DNA of 64,000 nt from Neoscytalidium dimidiatum (GCA_037367355.1 CM074698.1:310001-374000); one strand, 5' to 3'; shown: positions 24,931 to 37,640, numbered from the stretch's first letter. The notes: a model not told the origin generated them from the letters alone. Numbers and translations are program-made.

Positions 24931-27190
24931 GATGAAGAATCAAGTGGCCCGGGGCGCTCGCAGAGGCTGGGGGGTGAAGAAGAGGATCGCCCGCGCCGGT
25001 CAGGGCGAGGAGAAGAGAAGCGAAGGTAACGAGCGTGGGCGCGTGGAGCGGAGGGTTGGGAGGGGAGGTGGTGATGGTGATCGCGGATCTGACGGTGGAG
25101 GTCGCTTGCTCTGGTGGCTGCAGCGAGGCGACGTGGGCAATCGTCAGGGACTCGGCGACGGAATTGCGATCGACGGGATACCGGAGAGCGGTCTGGTGGG
25201 AGAGCGGAGGTTGCGCTGGGTCGTGGTTACTGTGTGAGAGCACCGCCGGGCCAGCGCAGCATCGTACGGGTCGGTTATCGCTTGCGGGCGGGAATGTTGC
25301 GATGCGCGCAGATGGAGCGACGGGAGACTGCTGGCCGGCCGCTCGCTGCGCCTGCCGCCACTCGCGAAGGAGGCCGATCACGTGTTGCTGCTGATAATCT
25401 CCAACCCATGGAAGCCAACCCACCGCGCGCTGACACGGGCGAGCGCCTCCCTATTTTTTCCCTCCGCCATTGTGCCGCGCCGCCGTCAGCACTGGCGGCT
25501 GGGCAAAACTTTATCCCACGCTCATATTGGCCCTGAGGCTCGACGTCACCATAAGGTTTGCGCCTGAAGCTGCCTGCGACTCACGGCAAACGTCAGGCCA
25601 ATCGAACAATCGCCGGCACGTTCCCCCAATCCTCCCCACACCCGCTTTGCGTCAACGGTCCGGTAGTGCGCGCAGATCATGTGTTTTAGCCCATGCTCTC
25701 GTATCCCACATCGATAGTCCAGATCCGCATTGCGACTCGCGCACCGTGGCCGCAGGGGAGCCCCGAAGCCGTGTCGTCAGCGCCGCCAGACTGCAGCTGC
25801 TGCGTCGAAAGGCAGCTCCTGGCTCCGGCACCCGCTGAATCCCCCACCATGCAAGAAGCCGCTGTTTCGAAACCGGGAGGCAAGCGGCGTGGGTGGCATG
25901 ATGTTCTGCGACAGTGCAACCCCTCCGCGGCATTCTTCAAGCCCGTATACGGCCGCTAGCTGCACGTATTATAGGCCAGCCCTCGCCGTGTCTCGAGCCC
26001 GTGCATCTCGTCTCCGCGCTGGAGGATTGGAGTCCGCAGCACATCAGTCGTATCATGCATCCACCACCTGGCGCTCAATGCCGTTGGAGCGCCATTCTTA
26101 CGAGCAAGCTCAGTCCACTGATTATTCCAACATCCCCAAACCCAGCTGCAGCTTCTGAACAGCATCGGAGATCATGTGGCGTTGAAAGGCTGTTCTGCAC
26201 AGTCAATTGGTTGAAAGGAGCATCAGCGGTTGATGAGATTCACCTCACCAACCGAACGACCGCAAGGCATGAATGTTTGTATGAATTGTTTGTCATTTGC
26301 ATGATCCAAGAGACAGTTTGCCTCTTTGTAATGATCTTTAGTCTCGCACAGATATCCTACCCGAAAAGAAACGAAAGAAATTCCTGCCATTAACCCTAGT
26401 CGCCGCCTAGCGCGGATCCTCCCGAAAGACTTTGCACATCAGGCAGCGCACCCAAAAGGCTCAGAGGCCGTCAAAGGGGAAATAGGAAAGACACGAAGAA
26501 TCTGACGCCTGAATGGAGGAAGACGGCATTAAAAAGAGCGAATGCGGCCCCTGTAACCTTTTCGTCCGTTTCCAATCCCCAAAGTTCAGCTCGACGGGAG
26601 ACAATGACCTAAGTCCCGAAAAGGGAGAAGAGAACAAAAAAGGGGGGCATGAAACGCTGCCAATTTTCCCCCACTGTACACAGAATGCCGTACCAACAAT
26701 GTGATGCCTGATGTTTGCTGGCGCCGCCATGATAGATGAGACACTAAACAAGAGAATTACATTGCCCAGAAGAAACAGAAAGAGACTCATGCGAACCGCT
26801 CGAACGAGATATTCGAAAAAAAAAAAGAGGCAACTGGAAGCGTGGCTAGGATATATTACAAGAAAGCAAACATACCGCCTGAAACTTTTCCGATGCCCGA
26901 TGTGCCAGTTCCCATTTTGTGTAAGCCGTGCCGATTTGCGCCGTTGAAATGATCATTAATCAAGAAAAGGTCAAGAGATGCGTTTTCTCTTGGTATGATG
27001 TTGAAATTCACCGGCCCGAGGCGGTCAATGGGGATGTTGGAATGTAAGGGTTGATGGTCAGTCGATGTGGAAGAGGCAAAGATGACATGCAAGAGATCCA
27101 GGTCAATTGAAGACTCTGACGGAGAACTGTAGTGACAGCGACAAGGGTAGAAACAGGTGATCCAAATGGTAAAGACAGGCCACCTCATGT
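24931..27190. other. 2.3-kb intergenic stretch
   Basis: It includes the promoter of the MNN9-like gene (24931-25400) and the 3' flank of the coiled-coil hypothetical gene ending at 27191. An A-run lies at 26817-26826. GC-rich open frames at 25000-25900 on both strands lack motifs. No RNA gene was recognised. Confidence 0.4.
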
Positions 27191-28369
27191 CTAGCAATGA
27201 GGTTCCGTTGGTGCTGGGCTTGGAGATGTTGACGAAGATAAGGGCGTGGGGTATCGATCGCCCTTGCGCTCCTTATCCAAGGCGTCTGCGTCCTGCCTTG
27301 CTTCACGTTCGAAATATTGCCGGACGTGCATGTCTTCCGTTTCTAGAGACTTGACAAGAGTCATCGCACACTTCTCAATCTCTCGTTCCAACTCCTTCAT
27401 CCACGCGAGGTCCCCAGCTGTTGTGTCTGTCTTCTCTGCTAAGAGTTGGAGTAGCCGCCGTTGGTTGTTGTACTGGTTCAGCAAGTGGAGGTCTTGCCTC
27501 CGTGCATCCTGGTTGGTCTGTTGCAGGATCTCGAGCTTCTTGCCGTCCAGACCTGAATTCTTCTTGTTGTTAGAGTTGAGGTCGGTCGCTGCAGTCCAAC
27601 CTCGAGCCTGCTGGCGGATCTCCATCTTTTTATGTTCATGCTTGAGGGAACGGCGGGAAGACTTTTCCCTGTCGGCTTTGTTGTGCTTCTGGAGCTCCTG
27701 CTGAATTGAAGTCTTCCGTACTACAGCTGTTGACCTTCTCCTAGCTGCAGGCTTAGCTATACCAGGGTACGCCACACAGGACCCGCGGCGTGAGGCAGGG
27801 TTGGAGCCGCACGAGACGGACTCAAAAGAGCTCCGGGCCCCACTACCGCGCCGAGACATGGGACCTGGATGGAATGACTCATCCAAGCCTGCGGCTAGAT
27901 GTCTCGAGTGCGGCTGGAAGGGGTGGATGAAACGGAAATGCCCGCATGAGCACTCAGCCTGCGCTGAGCTAAGGGGTGCGCCACATCGGGGACATTCATC
28001 CTTGACCTGCACCGTGGGAAAGGAAGGTGTTGATGGAGTGTTCAGGACGCCCTGTGTCGGCGACGGGGCGGCTGACTCCATGGCATTACGGTCCTTCTGC
28101 TCGAAGGACTCGGAGGAGGGGTGAGGCCGAAGGCTGAAAGGTTGGGCATTCGGGAGGTGAGGGAGACTGGGGCGAGAGTGAGACGGGTTGTGGAGGTGGG
28201 TGGCGAAGCCTGCAGTGACCCGGGTGGTATATGAGGGTTGAGCGGCAGCCTCTCGGGCCATCTCAGAGCCCAGGTTCAGGTCGTGAATGGACGGCAGGTT
28301 GACTGCGGGCGGCCGCGGCAGCAGCTGCTGGTTGCCGTCTGCAGGAGGAGCAGTGGCACGAGTCACCAT
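27191..28369 (-). CDS. Hypothetical coiled-coil protein with CxxC/CxC cluster and RRxS sites
   Basis: This is a single-exon frame of 392 aa. I chose the Met at 28369 (MVTRATAPP) because the frame upstream of it is low-complexity and lacks conservation features. The N-terminal half is Pro/Ser-rich and probably disordered. At about residues 130-150 there is CPRCGAPLSSAQAECSCGHF, a CxxC plus CxC-H arrangement like a small zinc ribbon. Three basic phosphorylation-type sites follow (SRRGSGAR, SRRGSCVA, RRRSTAV). From about residue 225 to the end the protein is rich in Glu, Lys, Gln and Leu with heptad-like spacing, suggesting a long coiled coil (RQDLHLLNQYNNQRRLLQLL, then MKELEREIEKCAMTLVKSLE). 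I do not recognise the family. A scaffold or regulatory role is only a guess. Confidence 0.72.
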   Translation of the reverse strand: MVTRATAPPADGNQQLLPRPPAVNLPSIHDLNLGSEMAREAAAQPSYTTRVTAGFATHLHNPSHSRPSLPHLPNAQPFSLRPHPSSESFEQKDRNAMESAAPSPTQGVLNTPSTPSFPTVQVKDECPRCGAPLSSAQAECSCGHFRFIHPFQPHSRHLAAGLDESFHPGPMSRRGSGARSSFESVSCGSNPASRRGSCVAYPGIAKPAARRRSTAVVRKTSIQQELQKHNKADREKSSRRSLKHEHKKMEIRQQARGWTAATDLNSNNKKNSGLDGKKLEILQQTNQDARRQDLHLLNQYNNQRRLLQLLAEKTDTTAGDLAWMKELEREIEKCAMTLVKSLETEDMHVRQYFEREARQDADALDKERKGDRYPTPLSSSTSPSPAPTEPHC

Positions 28370-29100
28370 GGTCGGAGGGTGTGGTGGCAGGCGAGTACAA
28401 GAGCAGACAAACAACGCTAGTTGAAGGGAGTGGAGGAGCGGCGCGGGTGCAACGAGCGCGGCAACGATTAGAGGGGCACCCGGATATGTTTGAGGAGCTG
28501 GCAAAGACGGCTGACAGAAGGATGAAAGACAAGGAAGGCGATGCTTGCCCGGGCGCTCAGTCTTTTAAACGCTACAGCGGGCGGTTTGGGCGTGCTTGGA
28601 CATGGGTTCGACGTGGGCAGCAAGACGAAGCGAAGGGCCGGCTGCATCATCTGGCCGCGTTGAGATGCGCCATTCAGCAGCATCGAGGTTGCAGTGGGGA
28701 TAGGCAGGCGGCCAAATCAGACGGGGGCGGTCGGACACCCTCTGCCAGGCAGGCTGTATACGGCACGGGGGTGTAACTGGGCAGGCTGCTCTGCAGCTCC
28801 AGCTCGGTGGGGGCGCGCCAAAACGATTGGCAGCTCTCTGCTCTGCGCGCGCCCTTGCGTGAGGCAGGCCTCTGGCGCCCTTTGGTCAGACATGAGACAG
28901 AGCGGTGGATGACACCAGCTCTCATGCAAGTCACTCTCGCCGCCCGTCTCCCCGCGATGGCGGCGGCCGCCCTGACGAATCGCAGTTGCTCCGCCGTCCA
29001 TAGCGCGCTGCAGGCACACATCTGCGCCAGCGGCCGATCTGCCGCACGCTGGCCGAGTCTGTTCGCGATGCTCACCGCTCGGTGTGCGACCCCCGCGCAG

Positions 29101-29152
29101 CAGCGGCGGCGGCGGCGGCGGCGGCGGCGGCAGCGGCAGCGGCAGCGGCAGC
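29101..29152. repeat. Triplet-repeat tract (CGG)n followed by (CGGCAG)n
   Basis: About nine CGG units run into four GGCAGC-type hexamer units without interruption. The tract is outside any recognised gene. Confidence 0.9.
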
Positions 29153-29645
29153 TCAACGGCCAGCGCGGGCGCACAGCAGCATGGGGCCAACGGTCGAGCA
29201 GAAGGGCCCCGGTAGCGTCGTTGAACGTGCAGCAGGACGCGGAGCCTGAAGTCCTGCAAATACGAGCGATCCCATCTCACATCGCATCTGGACGACGCCC
29301 TCGACCGCCAGCCGGGCTCCAGGGCTCCAGGGCGAGCGCGCGCAGGCCGGCGCGCCCCAAAGCGGACGAGATGCCGTCTCGGGTATCGGATCGTGCTGCA
29401 CGTCACCCCAGAAGCGATGGAACAGGTAGCTTCTGAGAGCCGGCCGGCGATGCAGACTGCTGCTCCTGATCGATGCCGAGGGCCAGATGCGGCCGAGCCA
29501 CCGCGCAGCCGCCCGATTATGACAGGTTGCACCGGCAGCGGACGTCGTACAAGAGATCCTGATATGACTGCCCGCAGCTGATCCGCCCAGGTCGCTGAGG
29601 GCCCTCTGTGCCTGTGTGCCTTTGCGCCTCTGGATGCCCGCCAGC

Positions 29646-29716
29646 AGCGGCATGCGCAGACCCTGGTCACCACTCGTCAGATCAGCAGGCATTGCATGTC
29701 AGGGAGAAATGATGCG
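29646..29716. repeat. Imperfect ~70-bp direct repeat, copy 1
   Basis: It shares with 29971-30043 the ordered blocks CAGCGGCATG, GCAGACCC, GTCAC, CAGATCA and ATGTCAGGGAGAAA followed by TGATGC. The blocks are separated by small gaps. Confidence 0.7.
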
Positions 29717-29970
29717 AAAGATGCCGCACACGGACGAGCCCGCTCTGCGCCGCAGGCACCACCGACGTCGTGGCGGGCCGTGGCGCGTGGGCTCGAGCGG
29801 ATCGGCGGGCGAGTAAAAAAAAAAAAAAAAAGAAAAGAAGGCTGGAGGGGGACGAGGTATGCTCACCCGGTTCGAGCTCCCGTCTGCGTAGCGGCGGCGC
29901 CGTGGGTACGCGCCCGCTTGGTGTTGAGGTGGTTGTGCTGCCGTCCACAAATATCGCGGACCGGCCTCGC

Positions 29971-30043
29971 CAGCGGCATGTGCAGACCCTTGTCACACCA
30001 GCAGATCATCAGCCTTCATGCTCATGTCAGGGAGAAAATGATG
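29971..30043. repeat. Imperfect ~70-bp direct repeat, copy 2
   Basis: This is the partner of the copy at 29646-29716, about 325 bp away in the same orientation. The order of conserved blocks is the same. Confidence 0.7.
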
Positions 30044-30514
30044 CTTTTCTGCGAGATAGCATACACGAAACAAGCAGCCCATACCTTTTGCACATGGAAG
30101 GAAAGCAAAGCATTAAGGACTGATTAAGAATAAGAACACCCTCCCATAATGCAAGAGAATGGAATCCCGTTCACCCAGACGACAAAATCAGACAAACAAA
30201 TCTCCCGAAGGCTCTTGTGTACTAAGGCTTGGACGTTCCTAACAAGTAAAATTTTGCTAAAGCACCATATTACCTCAAGCCCGCACCTCCACCTCCCCGC
30301 GTCCCCTGGACTTCTCCGTCTGACTCATGCGCGTGCGCATGCCCGTTCATCGAACCAATACCAGAAACCGCTTGAGCGCAACCGGGGTTTCATGAGTAAA
30401 AGGATGCCCAACTTAGACTGTTGAGGGGAAATGTAGATTCCCGTATTAAGTGTAGTCTATTCAATCGAGAACATGAAAAGAAAAAACGCCAGCACCCGCT
30501 TCACCTGATCACCT

Positions 30515-31851
30515 TTAGAAGAAGCCAAGCATGGCGGCGAGAACACCAGCGGCGCCGAGACCAGCGGCGTTGGTGACATCGAGGCGACCAGCAGCACCAG
30601 TGCTGGAGGAAGAGGAGCCAGAGCCAGTCGAAGTGGGAGTGCTATCGGCACCACCGGGGTTGGCCTGGGAACCAGCGCACTGGTACTTGCCCTTGATGAC
30701 GTTGCTGTTACCAGAGAGGGACTTGAAGTGAGAGCAAGTGCTGTCAATGTTCTCGCTGGACTGGATGTTGAAGGCACCGCGAACGTCCTCGAGCTTGGCA
30801 AGGTCGACGCTATGATGGGTCAGTCTTCGTACTACAGTGAACGGGAATGGGTGAGACATACCTAGAGAAGTTGCCGGAGAAGTCGAGAGCACCGCCAACG
30901 GACTGGAGCTCGGGGAAGCTGATGTTACCGAGGTTGGGGTTGTCAGCGATCTGGAAACCACCGCTGACCTTCTCGAGAGCATTGAGAGAGATGTTGGCGA
31001 GGTTGCCGTTGCCAACGAAGGACAGGGAGCCACCGACGGTGGTGAGGTTGGCAGCCTCGTAGCTCTCAATCTTGTCACCGTAGAAACCGAGGGAGCCGTT
31101 GAGAGAGGCCAGCGAAGGGGTCGAGATGGTGCTGACGTTACGGAAGGTCATGTTGTAGGCCCACTCCAGGTTGGGGAACTCGGCCTTGAGCTTATCACCG
31201 TTGGCAGAAAGAGTAAGGGCCTCGTTGATGTTGGTGAACTGGACGGTAATATCCTGGAGGTAGTTGTTGTTGGCAATGAAGAAAGTATCAACCTCCTCAA
31301 GGTCAATACCGTCGAGCGAGCTCAGGAAAGTGTTCTGAATGTTGACGCTGGAAGCCTCCTTGACACCGTTGGTGAAAGTCAGCTGCGACAGGGCAGGCAG
31401 GCCGGACCAGTCGATCCTGTCGACCTTGTTCAGCTGAGGGAAGCTCAGGCTGGAGAGGATGGTGAGCTCCTGGAGCTCAAGGGTGCCGATCGACTCAAGG
31501 CTGTCGCCGCTAAGGCTGCTCAGCTGAGTGGCATTGTTGGCAACCAGGGTGCCGGTGATGGCGCGGACGGAGTTCAGGCTGATGTCGCCTGCGGCCCCGG
31601 TAGCAATGGCGATGGAGCCGGAGAAGGTCGTGCAGGAGGCAATGGCGGTGGCATCACCAGAGCTCTGGATGGTGGTGGTAGCGGAAACGCTGCAGGCAGC
31701 TGTTGCCGGCATGGCTCGTAAGCAAATTGTACAACAGCATCTGAGCGTGTGTGATCGCAGGGAGAGGCATGAAACAACGGTGGGAGAACGGGCACGTACC
31801 GTGGGCACCAGCGGCCGCCGCGAGGACGGGAACAGCGTACTTCGCGAACAT
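30515..31851 (-). CDS. ECM33: GPI-anchored cell-wall organisation protein, Ecm33/Sps2 family
   Basis: Three exons (31851-31800, 31699-30862, 30809-30515) give 394 aa. Exon 1 encodes the signal peptide MFAKYAVPVLAAAAGAHA. The mature protein starts with ACSVSATTTIQSSGDATA, then repeats leucine-rich receptor L-domain-like units such as LSSLSFPQLNKVDRIDWSG, SSLDGIDLEEVDTFFIANNN and LGNISFPELQSVGGALDFSG. Several N-glycosylation sequons (NNT, NMT, NVS, NLT, NIS) are present. After the last Cys pair comes a Gly/Ser-rich linker and a hydrophobic tail ending LAAMLGFF, the GPI signal. Family members are needed for normal wall architecture and sit at the plasma membrane or wall. Both introns are canonical. 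The frame of exon 2 stays open far upstream, which I treat separately. Confidence 0.93.
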
Positions 31852-34800
31852 TGTCGTCGGACGGAGGGCGAGGTTCTGGAGAGCAGGTGACGGTTAGCTG
31901 GCTGCCGTGGCCGCGTTGTATTTGTACCAGTCGGGGGGCTGGTGGTGGAGCACGCACGGTAGTCGATTGGGGTGGCTGACGACGCCTCGGGGATAAATGG
32001 GATGACGGGTGTGAAGATGTATGGGCGAGCGAGCGTGGAGAAGTTGGAAGAGAAACGAGGGAGAAATAGGCGCAGCTGGGCTAGCGACGAGGGTGGAAGG
32101 CTCGCTGGGGGCGTGGCTGAGCGGAACGAGGAGGTGGTGGGAAGGATAGTGTTTTGTTGGAAGGAAGGCGAAGGAGGCCGGGAAAATAGGGAGGTTCGCG
32201 CAGGCAGCGCGCTCAGGAGCGAGCCGGCGCTTGGACGCCGGCGCTGGCCCGAGCTCGTGCGGCCTGGCGTGGCTTGATTCGAGGTTGATTCATTAGCGCG
32301 GCCAGTGCCCGCTTCTGGCGATCGCGCTTGCATGGAGCATTCGAGATGGTCGCTTGACTTGCTCCATCGCGGTCGCGCGCTCAGGAGCTGCGGCCGGGAG
32401 CTGTTGCTGCTGGCGGTGGCCGGGCGACGGCGTGACGCTGCGATGAGCGTCGGTGATGCGCGCCGTCTCCCAGCCTCCGCCCCGCCCAGCGAGACGCGGT
32501 GTGGGCGAGGAGGCGGGTGCCCGTGCAAGTGCCAATGCCAGACAGAGCCAGTGCCAGCGCCCCATCGCGACGGACAAGCATCGAACATTATTACGAGGCC
32601 CTCCACCACCATGAACCATGCATGCCGGCTGTGGCACTCGCAGTAGGCTATCAGCTCGCGCGGCCGCCATCTCTCCATCGCCTCACCAACGACCCCTCCC
32701 TCAGCTCCCGTCGGCCTGCCGGACGCGGACGGGCCGGCGGCCATTGGCCAATTCGACCAGTTCGAACGGCGCGCGGGCGTCACATGTGGGCGTGTCCGGC
32801 GAATCACGGCCGCACCAACTGCTGTCATGGATCTCCGCCCGCGCTGGACGGCCAGAGCCTCTGGCAGCGGCCAAGAGCCACGACCGCCATCCCGCCCAGC
32901 CCAACACCGCGGACCCTCGCCGTTGCGAAACGGACGCTGGCTGCTGCAATTGGCGCCCGGTTTCTGCGCAGAAACCCATACCCGCCTGGCCGCGGCCGCA
33001 AACCACGATGCCGCGTGTGCCGTCGGCAACAATCGCCCCTCCCCCCCTTGCCCGCCCGCACCGCCGCCGCGCATAAGTCGCGGCGACTGCGATGACGCTG
33101 GCCGCTGTCTGCTGGCCGCTGCCGACGCTTGCTCCGGCCCAGCTCTGCCTTGCTTGCGGCCAGGCCCCAGGCGGAGCCGTCAATGCGCAGAGCTATTTTA
33201 TCGTTGATGAAAACGGGTCACGGGCCCGGTGGCCATACAACAGGATGCTGGAGTCCTGGCCGCCGCTAATTTCGGATGCTGGCCCATCACGGCGCCCACA
33301 AGGCCGACGAACAGCGCCCTCGCCAGGCGTCGATTTTTTATCTGCCGCAGGTTGCAACAACAGGAGCGAGCCTCCTCATCTCCGCCTTTCTGCGCGAGCG
33401 TAAATCATGCCATCATCCGCCAGCGCCCGCGGCCGGCCAGCAAGGATGCTCATATCATGATCACCGCCGCTTGACGCCTGCTGGCGACGCTCGAGCGCGC
33501 CGCGCCGTCGCAAATTGCAAGAGAAAGCGGTTTTGCGTGCCCTGGCCGCAACGGCTCGCAATCCGCACCCTGTCGTCGTCCTCGCCGCAATCGGGGCGTC
33601 GTGCTTGCCAGATCGGGACACCACGCCTCTAATCCCGGACAGCACGGACGAGCCCGCGAAGCTCTGCGAATACAATATTTGCTCGTGTGTGTTGATGAGT
33701 GCAATGGACCTGCGCCGGTGCGGTACGAACGACGGCAAGCTTCCGCAAGCGCTCGACACGACCAGCTTTTGCAGCTCCATCCCCGGATGGCCCGCAGGCG
33801 ACAACTGCCGCGACGACGGCAACGACGACGACGACAACAGCGAAGCTGCTCGACGCTGCTGGGCTGGCGAGTGCGCGAGCAGCACGGCGCCCCACTCCCA
33901 TTTCCGCTATCACGACGGCCTCGGTCTCAGCTGCACTATCCTCGACGCCGACCAATAATCGCCGCGGCGGCCGCCAGGCTTGACCAAGCCGGCCGCACCA
34001 AGCCGCCGTCGATCTGCTCTACGGCTCCGGGCAGCTGCATGCCGCGATACTCCATCGGGAAACTTGTCGCACGGGGAAGCTCTCAGCGGACACCCGCGAG
34101 CGAGGGGCTGCGCGGCCTCTCCGCGTCTCCCACGCCTTGCACGCCTCCCTTTCGCCGTGCTGGCGGGCCGGCTGTTTACTCGCAGCGCACGTGAACGGCG
34201 CCGCCAGACGTCAATTGTCCAGCGCCCTCCCCCTGCCCGTCGACTCGAGGCATGATGAATCTGTAACCAGGTTTCGGCTGTCCGTTTCATGTCCAGTCAT
34301 GCAAGGCTGGAAAAGCAAGAAAAGAAGCAGCTGAGCCAAGCCTTCTCGTCACCGGCAGTCTCAGAGTCAACCCGAGCTCCACAGGGCTAGCTATGTCCGC
34401 CACACGCGCGCCTCGCTCCCTGCGCCCCGTATGGCGCCCGGTGCTTGCTGTCCGAGCACTCTACGCGATATGAAGATATCAATAGAGTCAAGCTCTGAAC
34501 GTCCTCTCCTATTTCCCGTGAAGGGTAGGTTGATGAGCTTCTCTGTCTCTCTGGGCTCCACCCGTAGGGCGATGGAAGCGGCCCAGTTCCTGCCAAGCGG
34601 CGGATGAAGATGGTCCTCCCAGCCAATCCTCCACGCACGACCTCTATCCGGCCATTGCTGGACGTGTGGGCGCGGCAACGGCCTAGCTATCACGTCCGCA
34701 GCGTCATGGGCCCCTACCGCGTTTTACCCGCCGTCTGAAGGCTCGAAACAGCGGCAAAAAATGTGGAGCCACAGGAGCGGACGTGCAGTGGCGTCAGTCA

Positions 34801-37640
34801 AGCCATCTGGTGCTACAGACCACAGAGAAGTGAGGAGCTGCAATTGATCTCCGCAAGACCGTCCGAACTAAACTGGCAGACGTCAGTTCTACTGTTTAGC
34901 GCCTATTTCAGAAGCGTCATAGGGCGAGCTCACGTGCGGTCGTGCTGTAAACCCTCGCCTGTATTTGTAAACACCAGTCCAATCGCGAAATTACTCAAGT
35001 CCGGATGAGCTCACCGCATCTCGCCTTTACGGTCGAGCATTCCAGGGGCTTCGCACCGCAAGTCATGCAACGCCAGCAATCAAGCCCGCTACTGCTTGCA
35101 CCTTCACCCTGTCGCGCTCTTCCCACAGCAAGAATTTTCCGGCGATGCTGCTCCACAATGCCGCAGCTCCCAGACGCACGCTTCGCATCTCGCAACGTAA
35201 CAGAGACACAAAGATGTGTGCGACAACAGGAGCAGGCGATACCTGCGCCGGAAGACCTGCGTGTCAGAACCTTAAAAAGCGTGGACCCGGGCAGCGGCAA
35301 GAGGGGACGCAGAGCCCTTAGGAGACTGAATTAAGACCCTTGTCTAGACATGATGTACTCGCACACCCCCTGCTTCCAGGTTCGATTGCTCGGTGGCGTT
35401 CCTGCTGGCTTGGGTCTGGTCTCAAAAAGAGATCGACTGCGGGTCCAAATTTGCCAACGACGTTTTTGTGCGACGAGGCGCTGGCGAGAGCCATTGGGCT
35501 GCGTTGAGCCTCTTGTTCGTCGTCAAGGCGCCGGTCGCTGCTGCTTTTCTCTCGGTTCATGAGACTGACGATCTCACTCCAGACCGCTCCCGCGGCCGCT
35601 GACAACGAATCAATGGAGAAGCAGCGGCAAGATCTGACATTGCCCCAGATCACGGATCTCGGACTTTGCCTCCGTTGCCGTCATTCCCTGCATGAACGCC
35701 TGGCCACCCACTCCGGATCTCTCTCCTACCGGTTGCTTACTGCAAGACATCGGAAGTTTTGCAGCGTGAGATGTTAGTGGGGTTTGTAACCGATGGTTAG
35801 CATTGAACAGCATGCTTGGGCTATAATGTCATCCCTCACTACGCATAGCGAACCTGGATCCTTTGCGACAGTCATCAAGAGGGCTCTTCTAACCCTCATT
35901 AATGCACGTAACCAAGCCTTCGCCGGCTCAGTCTGCGTTGGACCGTCCTTGGCGCTACGCATCGGCTACAACATACATCTATGCTATCACCATTTGTGGA
36001 GCCTTCTGCCGTTATGTCTGTATCACCCGCGTTGCAATGACATTCACAACAATTATCTGCTGATGATGATAGCATGCGCGCCTGCTTACTTGCTTGCGGC
36101 CGCTTCAACTTGATCTCATCAGCTCCCGAGTATTTCCGCACATACATACACCCATGCTCAGTGTTAAGGTTCTGACTGCAGTCACACCACGCGCAAAACA
36201 AAGCAGGGCGGCGAGCTGTCGTGGAAGGTGAACTAAGAGCAAAGGAAAGAGGGGCCGATGAGCGGAATGAGAGATTGCATGCAAACACATCAGCCCGGAC
36301 AGGGAAGAGGAGGGGTTACTGCGTGGTGGGCATCGTCGTACGCTCCTCAGCTGGCCCTGCAGAGATACAGATTCGATCAGTGCCGCATCCGCGCTAGGCG
36401 ACGACGGATGAAGCGCGCGCCATCGCAGGTACGCGGATACGTGGAAATTGTCTTTGCGCCCGTCTTACAGTACTTTACTCTTCCCAAGTTTTCTTACTTG
36501 TCCGTTGCGTCATTCGCCTTTCAGACAGACCTTCTAGCATGGATACCCTGATGTACGCCTTCTCACCCAGTCAAGCTCTGCAGTAGTTCAGCTCCATGCG
36601 TCAACGCGAGCAGCATATTACTGGCCGCGCGGATGCTTCCCGTTTTCGCTCACCTCTCCCCCGCACTGCCGACCCCAGCGCCAACAGAGGTAAGCTAAGG
36701 CACGTCATAACGAACGGCAGCGCCCCTCCCCGACGGCCGCGGAGAAGAGGGAGCGGTATCCAATCGCTCAAACGCCTCAAAGTGGGGACCACGTTCTTGA
36801 GCTATCTTTGGATCCTTTCTCCACAAGAAACAACAGCAGAGGCTGCGCCAATGTACCTCATGAAGCGCCCTGTCTACTGATCCCAGATGTGAAGCTCACG
36901 CTGCGACGGCGGTCTCGGGCAATAGTGGCGTGAGGATAACGAGTGACAAGGCGCTCGGGAGAACTCAAGGATCTTGCCTATCCCATGGATACAGAGAGAC
37001 ATCCACTTATTATGGAATCATCTCAGCATCTTACAACTCCCGCGTCTGGGAACATCATCCGCTCATCCGCTATGGCAGCACGACCACACATCATTCTATC
37101 GGCTAGCCATTTGCCTCCCTTCAACATTGAGACTCCGATGACAGGACAAAAAATTCAGCAGATCTCTCCGTGCCGTGTTATCGTTACACACGCCCGCCAT
37201 CCCTCGTCGTCCCTCCCTCGCTCCCTTCCCTCCCGTGCTCATCCCCGTCCCGTCCCGTCCCCTCACCCCGCTCCGCTGTCCTCTGCACTTCCGACATACA
37301 TACGCACACGTAACAAAAAATTTTCCCCTCTTGCAGCTGCTTTTGTGATCGATAAAAAAAAAAGAGCTCCCACACGCGCACAGGCGCGTCTGCATGAATG
37401 CCCGGCCCTCCCGCCAGCCAGCCCACTTTCCCGTCTCAACTTGCCTGTATCGTACCCGCATGTCTACTCACGAACAAATTCATTGGACTGGAAGATGCCG
37501 TCCTGCGGTGGAAGAGAAAAAAAAAAAAATAATGCGCTGCCGCTGTATTTGCTCCGTGTGACATCTGCCTGCTCTCTCTCTCCCTCCCTTCTTGTGCAGG
37601 GATTTTGACGCAGTAACAAGCAAAGCTACCCTGCAATGCG

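Larger units (their letters stand above)
28370..30514. other. 2.1-kb GC-rich intergenic stretch with triplet repeat and local duplication
   Basis: It lies between the start of the coiled-coil gene and the 3' end of the ECM33-like gene. Open frames exist on both strands because of high GC, but they are Arg/Ala/Pro-rich and motif-free. It contains a CGG/CAG-type triplet tract at 29101-29152, an A-run at 29816-29831 and an imperfect ~70-bp duplication (29646-29716 and 29971-30043). Confidence 0.4.

Noticed and set aside
28674..29692. Overlapping long open frames on both strands
   Set aside because: Arg/Ala/Pro-rich frames produced by GC-rich and CGG-repeat DNA. No family resemblance or consistent splice pattern.
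29860..29890. GGTTCGAGCTCC resembling a tRNA B box
   Set aside because: No A box at the proper distance and no foldable acceptor stem.
36943..37608. 221-codon plus-strand open frame
   Set aside because: It runs through a promoter-like CT tract and A-runs and has no motif, so it is treated as chance.
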